The notes under the pieces are model-generated. The model was not told where the DNA came from, did not search any database, and worked only from the letters and a program-made list of their open reading frames with translations. A stretch of DNA of 6,818 bases from Gp6-AA40 sp035263125. GTDB taxonomy: Bacteria > Acidobacteriota > Vicinamibacteria > Vicinamibacterales > UBA2999. The position numbers were made by a program, and so were the translations under genes. Shown in pieces: positions 5,152 to 6,818 of this stretch (positions are counted from its first letter, which is position 1; each line of letters opens with the position of its first letter). The stretch covers positions 1 to 6,818 of the forward strand of contig DATFRP010000171.1 of assembly GCA_035263125.1 (NCBI GenBank), given 5' to 3'.

Positions 5152-6123
5152 TCATGTGGCCGCCCGACGCGAGGCCCGGAACTGCGCCATCTGCTCGTAG
5201 ATCTCACGTCGCGCGCGATTCATGCCGCCGAGCGGACGATGGTCGGCCAGGCAGTGCCACGGGCTGAAGGCGATCTCTTCGCACATGATTCCTCGAGTCG
5301 GCGCATCGATATCCTGACGCGGGATGACGATGCGCGCGACCCGCACGTAGCGCGACTGGCGCTCGGACCACTCCACTGTCGCGTCTTCGATCGGCATCGT
5401 TCGGCTGTCGGTCTGAACTTGAATCAGGAACTCGAACACCGCCTCGCCCTCGCGCAAACGTGCTCGCAGCGCATCGTGCAGGTAGGTATCGGTCAACGGA
5501 TTCGGCAGCGCGCTCGCACGTGTTGACGACGGGCGGATGACGTACTTGACGGCGCGACCTTCTCCAAGGAGATACGGCGTCGTGCTCCAGTAGGGGATGT
5601 CGAGATGACTGGTGTGGTTGCGCCGCGAGGCGAGTGCCACCCGTGCTGCAGTCGGATGCGAGAGAAAGTAGAAGACGCGACGCGCACCGCCGGCCTCGGC
5701 CGCGCGCAGAAGATCGAGAAACTCGCGCGTTCCCGGAACCATCATGACGGGGTGACTGTTCAGCAGGAAGTCCTGCCTCGTCACGCCGGTCGTCAGGTTC
5801 TCACCGTCGACATCGTGAAGCGTGATCGACAGGCCGCGAACGTCCTTCTCTCGATCGGACGACGAGCTCGCGTTCGCGAAACGAATCCAGGCGCGATAGC
5901 TTCGGGGTCGTGCGAACACGCCCACCTTGAAGTCGGCTGCCAGGCCATCGTCGACGACGAACTCGGCGTCGACGCAGCCCGAGGCTCTGCCCTGGTTGAA
6001 GCGGCCGATGGTGCCGGTTGGATAGCGGCGGGCGCTGGCGGCTTTCAGGAATGCGACGAACTCGGTCGTGACGGCGCGTTCGTCAGGCGCGATAATCTCA
6101 TGAGCGAGATCGCCTGCAGGCAT
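5152..6123 (-). CDS. Catalase-family (y4iL-like) haem protein, distal His apparently replaced by Gln
   Basis: The 323-aa product belongs to the small catalase-related proteins lacking the C-terminal domains of true catalases. Family blocks are GCVDAEFVVDDGLAADFKVG (49-68), FARPRSYRAWIRFANA (70-85), DVRGLSITL (94-102), DFLLNSHPVMMV (118-129) and the C-terminal FSPWHCLADHRPLGGMNRAR (286-305). R305-x-x-x-Y309 matches the spacing of the proximal haem Tyr motif (RxxxY), and N122 falls at the catalytic Asn position. In the N-terminal block, where relatives read R-x-x-H-x-K, this protein has R41-F-N-Q44-G-R, so the distal His is Gln, and the second His (HGCV) is Ser48. Hydrogen-peroxide dismutation is therefore doubtful; peroxidase-like or lipid-peroxide chemistry is possible. 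No signal peptide is seen. ATG 6123 has no Shine-Dalgarno; TATGAT lies eleven bases upstream. The gene is divergent from the CPXCG gene. Confidence 0.85.
   Translation of the reverse strand: MPAGDLAHEIIAPDERAVTTEFVAFLKAASARRYPTGTIGRFNQGRASGCVDAEFVVDDGLAADFKVGVFARPRSYRAWIRFANASSSSDREKDVRGLSITLHDVDGENLTTGVTRQDFLLNSHPVMMVPGTREFLDLLRAAEAGGARRVFYFLSHPTAARVALASRRNHTSHLDIPYWSTTPYLLGEGRAVKYVIRPSSTRASALPNPLTDTYLHDALRARLREGEAVFEFLIQVQTDSRTMPIEDATVEWSERQSRYVRVARIVIPRQDIDAPTRGIMCEEIAFSPWHCLADHRPLGGMNRARREIYEQMAQFRASRRAAT
6068..6096 (+). promoter_or_regulatory. Candidate promoter of the CPXCG gene inside the catalase-family gene
   Basis: GTGACG (6068-6073) and GATAAT (6091-6096) are separated by 17 bp and match the sigma70 consensus at four and five positions. 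A start near 6103 would give a 44-base leader to ATG 6147. The element lies wholly within the 5' end of the divergent catalase-family gene, as the 23-bp intergenic space requires. Confidence 0.4.
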
Positions 6124-6134
6124 TGTCGAGCGGC

Positions 6135-6140
6135 ATCATA
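6135..6140 (-). promoter_or_regulatory. Possible -10 element of the catalase-family gene
   Basis: On the minus strand this reads TATGAT, five of six matches to TATAAT, eleven bases before ATG 6123. It would give a leader of about five bases. No strong -35 is apparent in the adjoining CPXCG coding sequence. Confidence 0.35.
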
Positions 6141-6146
6141 TACCTC

Positions 6147-6338
6147 ATGGACTCCGTGTTTGTCGTGACCTGTCCCTATTGCGGAGAAACCGTCGAGGTG
6201 TATCTCGAACGCGACGTGCGGGGCACATTGATTCAGGACTGCGAGGTGTGCTGCAACCCGTGGCAACTCCGCGTGTCCGTTGAGGATGAGGACGGCGAAC
6301 GGTACGTCGACATCAGCCGGGCTGATGGTTCCGAGTAG
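6147..6338 (+). CDS. CPXCG-motif cysteine-rich protein (zinc-ribbon-like)
   Basis: The 63-aa product matches the small Cys_rich_CPXG family. It contains TCPYCGETVEVYLE (8-21), then QDCEVCCNPWQLRVSVEDED (30-49), and ends in an acidic, strand-rich tail. Cysteines C9, C12, C32 and C35 are well placed to bind one zinc ion in a ribbon, with C36 adjacent as usual in the family. The function is unknown; such proteins are small cytoplasmic factors found across Proteobacteria and Acidobacteriota. ATG 6147 is chosen because the family begins with a short hydrophobic strand directly before CPYCG; a TTG at 6123 would add eight residues that overlap the start of the opposite gene. No Shine-Dalgarno is visible. 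The start lies 23 bp from the divergent catalase-family start, so their promoters must overlap each other's coding regions. Confidence 0.9.
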   Translation: MDSVFVVTCPYCGETVEVYLERDVRGTLIQDCEVCCNPWQLRVSVEDEDGERYVDISRADGSE

Positions 6339-6444
6339 GGGAGCCCGCCACACAGATGAGACGGCGTGAAGTTTACAATTAATATTTGCAATCCCCTCCT
6401 ATGAGTCGGGTAGCTGGCTTACTATCCTCCTGAACAGATCCCAA
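6339..6444. other. Intergenic stretch with an AT-rich TAATATTTGCAA box
   Basis: This 106-bp gap between the CPXCG gene and the 59-aa frame contains the only strongly AT-rich patch on this side of the window (6371-6391). It includes TAATATTTGCAA (6380-6391), nearly the same as TAATACTTGCAA at 4522-4533. TACAAT (6374-6379) resembles a -10 element without a good -35. A ten-codon frame, ATG 6401 to TGA 6433, encodes MSRVAGLLSS and could be a leader peptide, but it lacks a ribosome binding site. Confidence 0.35.
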
Positions 6445-6624
6445 ATGGCAGTCCGTAGTGAAACACTTGAAACCCCGGTCAGCTCCCAGAGCTGGTTTCC
6501 ACTGGTCGGCAGATTCCTCTCGACGGTGGCGTCCCTCGTTTCGCAGGTCTGGAAGCGGCGATCGCCGTCGCTCGTCATGAGCGACGAGTGGTTGTACGAC
6601 CTCCAGCGCCGCGACCGCTCCTGA
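6445..6624 (+). CDS. Hypothetical 59-aa protein
   Basis: ATG 6445 to TGA 6624 encodes a basic protein. It has a Ser/Thr-rich N-terminus (MAVRSETLETPVSSQS), an amphipathic or weakly hydrophobic helix (WFPLVGRFLSTVASLVSQVW, 17-36), a basic turn KRRS and a C-terminal MSDEWLYDLQRRDRS (45-59). The tail with W-L-x-x-L-x-R-R recalls short helical ends in other small proteins, but I recognise no family. There is no clear Shine-Dalgarno; CTG 6430 is an alternative start. A hairpin begins at the stop codon, which supports a transcript ending here. An 82-residue frame on the opposite strand (6399-6647) cannot be excluded, because third codon positions coincide on the two strands and G+C at those positions does not decide. 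I prefer this strand for its helix-like composition and the hairpin. Confidence 0.45.
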   Translation: MAVRSETLETPVSSQSWFPLVGRFLSTVASLVSQVWKRRSPSLVMSDEWLYDLQRRDRS

Positions 6625-6643
6625 CTCCCAAGCAGCCGGGAGT
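6624..6643 (+). terminator. Hairpin directly after the 59-aa frame
   Basis: ACTCCC (6624-6629) and GGGAGT (6638-6643) form a six-base stem around AAGCAGCC, beginning at the last base of the stop codon. Only TTC follows, so a Rho-independent terminator is not certain. A second hairpin, GCCGC-CTGA-GCGGC, lies at 6651-6664 and is followed by TGCGTTCCTT; the pair may end transcripts from either side. Confidence 0.4.
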
Positions 6644-6716
6644 TCATAGCGCCGCCTGAGCGGCTGCGTTCCTTGGAAGCAAGCAGAGATAGCTACGGCT
6701 CGTGCGCGATCGATGA

Positions 6717-6818
6717 CTAGTGCGCGCGCGCAGGCTGCACAGGCACCGGCAGAACTGCGCCGACCTCCACGACGTTGGCGTGCCTGCCGATCTCCAGATA
6801 CTGCTCGGGCGTGCTCGT
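6717..6818 (-). CDS. Unrecognised protein, C-terminal 33 residues only (runs off right edge)
   Basis: On the minus strand the frame entering at 6818 is open for 33 codons to TAG at 6719-6717. It reads TSTPEQYLEIGRHANVVEVG, then AVLPVPVQPARAH. About five sixths of its third codon positions are G or C, and the composition (alternating hydrophobic and acidic residues, then a Pro/Ala-rich tail) is protein-like. The opposite strand is also open here but gives an Arg/His-rich, less plausible peptide. The fragment is too short to place in a family. The gene would end convergently with the 59-aa frame, with the two hairpins between them. Confidence 0.5.
   Translation of the reverse strand, partial: TSTPEQYLEIGRHANVVEVGAVLPVPVQPARAH

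Noticed and set aside
5605..6168. 187-codon plus-strand frame
   Set aside because: It is antisense to conserved blocks of the catalase-family gene and lacks recognisable features.
6399..6647. 82-codon minus-strand frame opposite the 59-aa ORF
   Set aside because: Its composition (Ser/Arg/Thr-rich, irregular) is less protein-like than the plus-strand frame. A weak AGGCGG before its ATG keeps it possible, so this rejection is tentative.
1..6818. tRNA, rRNA, insertion sequence, integrase or attachment-site signals
   Set aside because: I saw no cloverleaf, rRNA-like segment, transposase or recombinase motif, or terminal inverted repeat with target duplication.

Overview
The window is GC-rich DNA with no RNA gene, CRISPR array or mobile element that I can see. 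Its gene content best fits Acidobacteriota, probably the Vicinamibacteria: a secreted 'DGKPDLSGIW ... TERFRR' hypothetical protein, a Tat-signal VOC protein, a secreted esterase with a Gly/Arg/Ala-rich insert, a GlsB/YeaQ membrane protein and a CPXCG zinc-ribbon protein. This placement is inferred from remembered family distributions; no search was run.

Layout, left to right. A minus-strand gene runs off the left edge (N-terminus only, positions 1-82). After a 279-bp gap comes a plus-strand MFS transporter (362-1594). It converges on a minus-strand secreted hypothetical protein (1639-2451) across a 9-bp tandem repeat whose minus strand is quadruplex-like. Also on the minus strand lie a GlsB/YeaQ small membrane protein (2497-2760) and a Tat-signal VOC/glyoxalase-fold protein (2907-3368). 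The VOC gene is divergent from a secreted alpha/beta hydrolase (3446-4330). Next is a purine-rich ACGGAG repeat tract, then a sigma70-like promoter overlapped by an inverted repeat, an overlooked 35-41 aa single-pass membrane protein (4546-4653) and a MarR-family regulator (4684-5136). A minus-strand catalase-family protein (5152-6123) converges on marR and is divergent from the CPXCG gene (6147-6338), with only 23 bp between the two starts. The right end holds a probable 59-aa ORF (6445-6624), hairpins, and the C-terminus of another minus-strand gene (6717-6818).

Functionally the window looks like ordinary chromosome with single-gene or two-gene transcription units, not a dedicated cluster. 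The most distinctive parts are the small membrane ORF plus MarR unit with its promoter-overlapping inverted repeat; a catalase-fold protein whose expected distal His appears to be Gln; several genes without a Shine-Dalgarno sequence that carry a TAnnnT hexamer 6-11 nt before the start, suggesting leaderless or very short-leader mRNAs; and a near-identical TAATAYTTGCAA box ahead of two small ORFs. I see no clear evidence of a large undescribed system.
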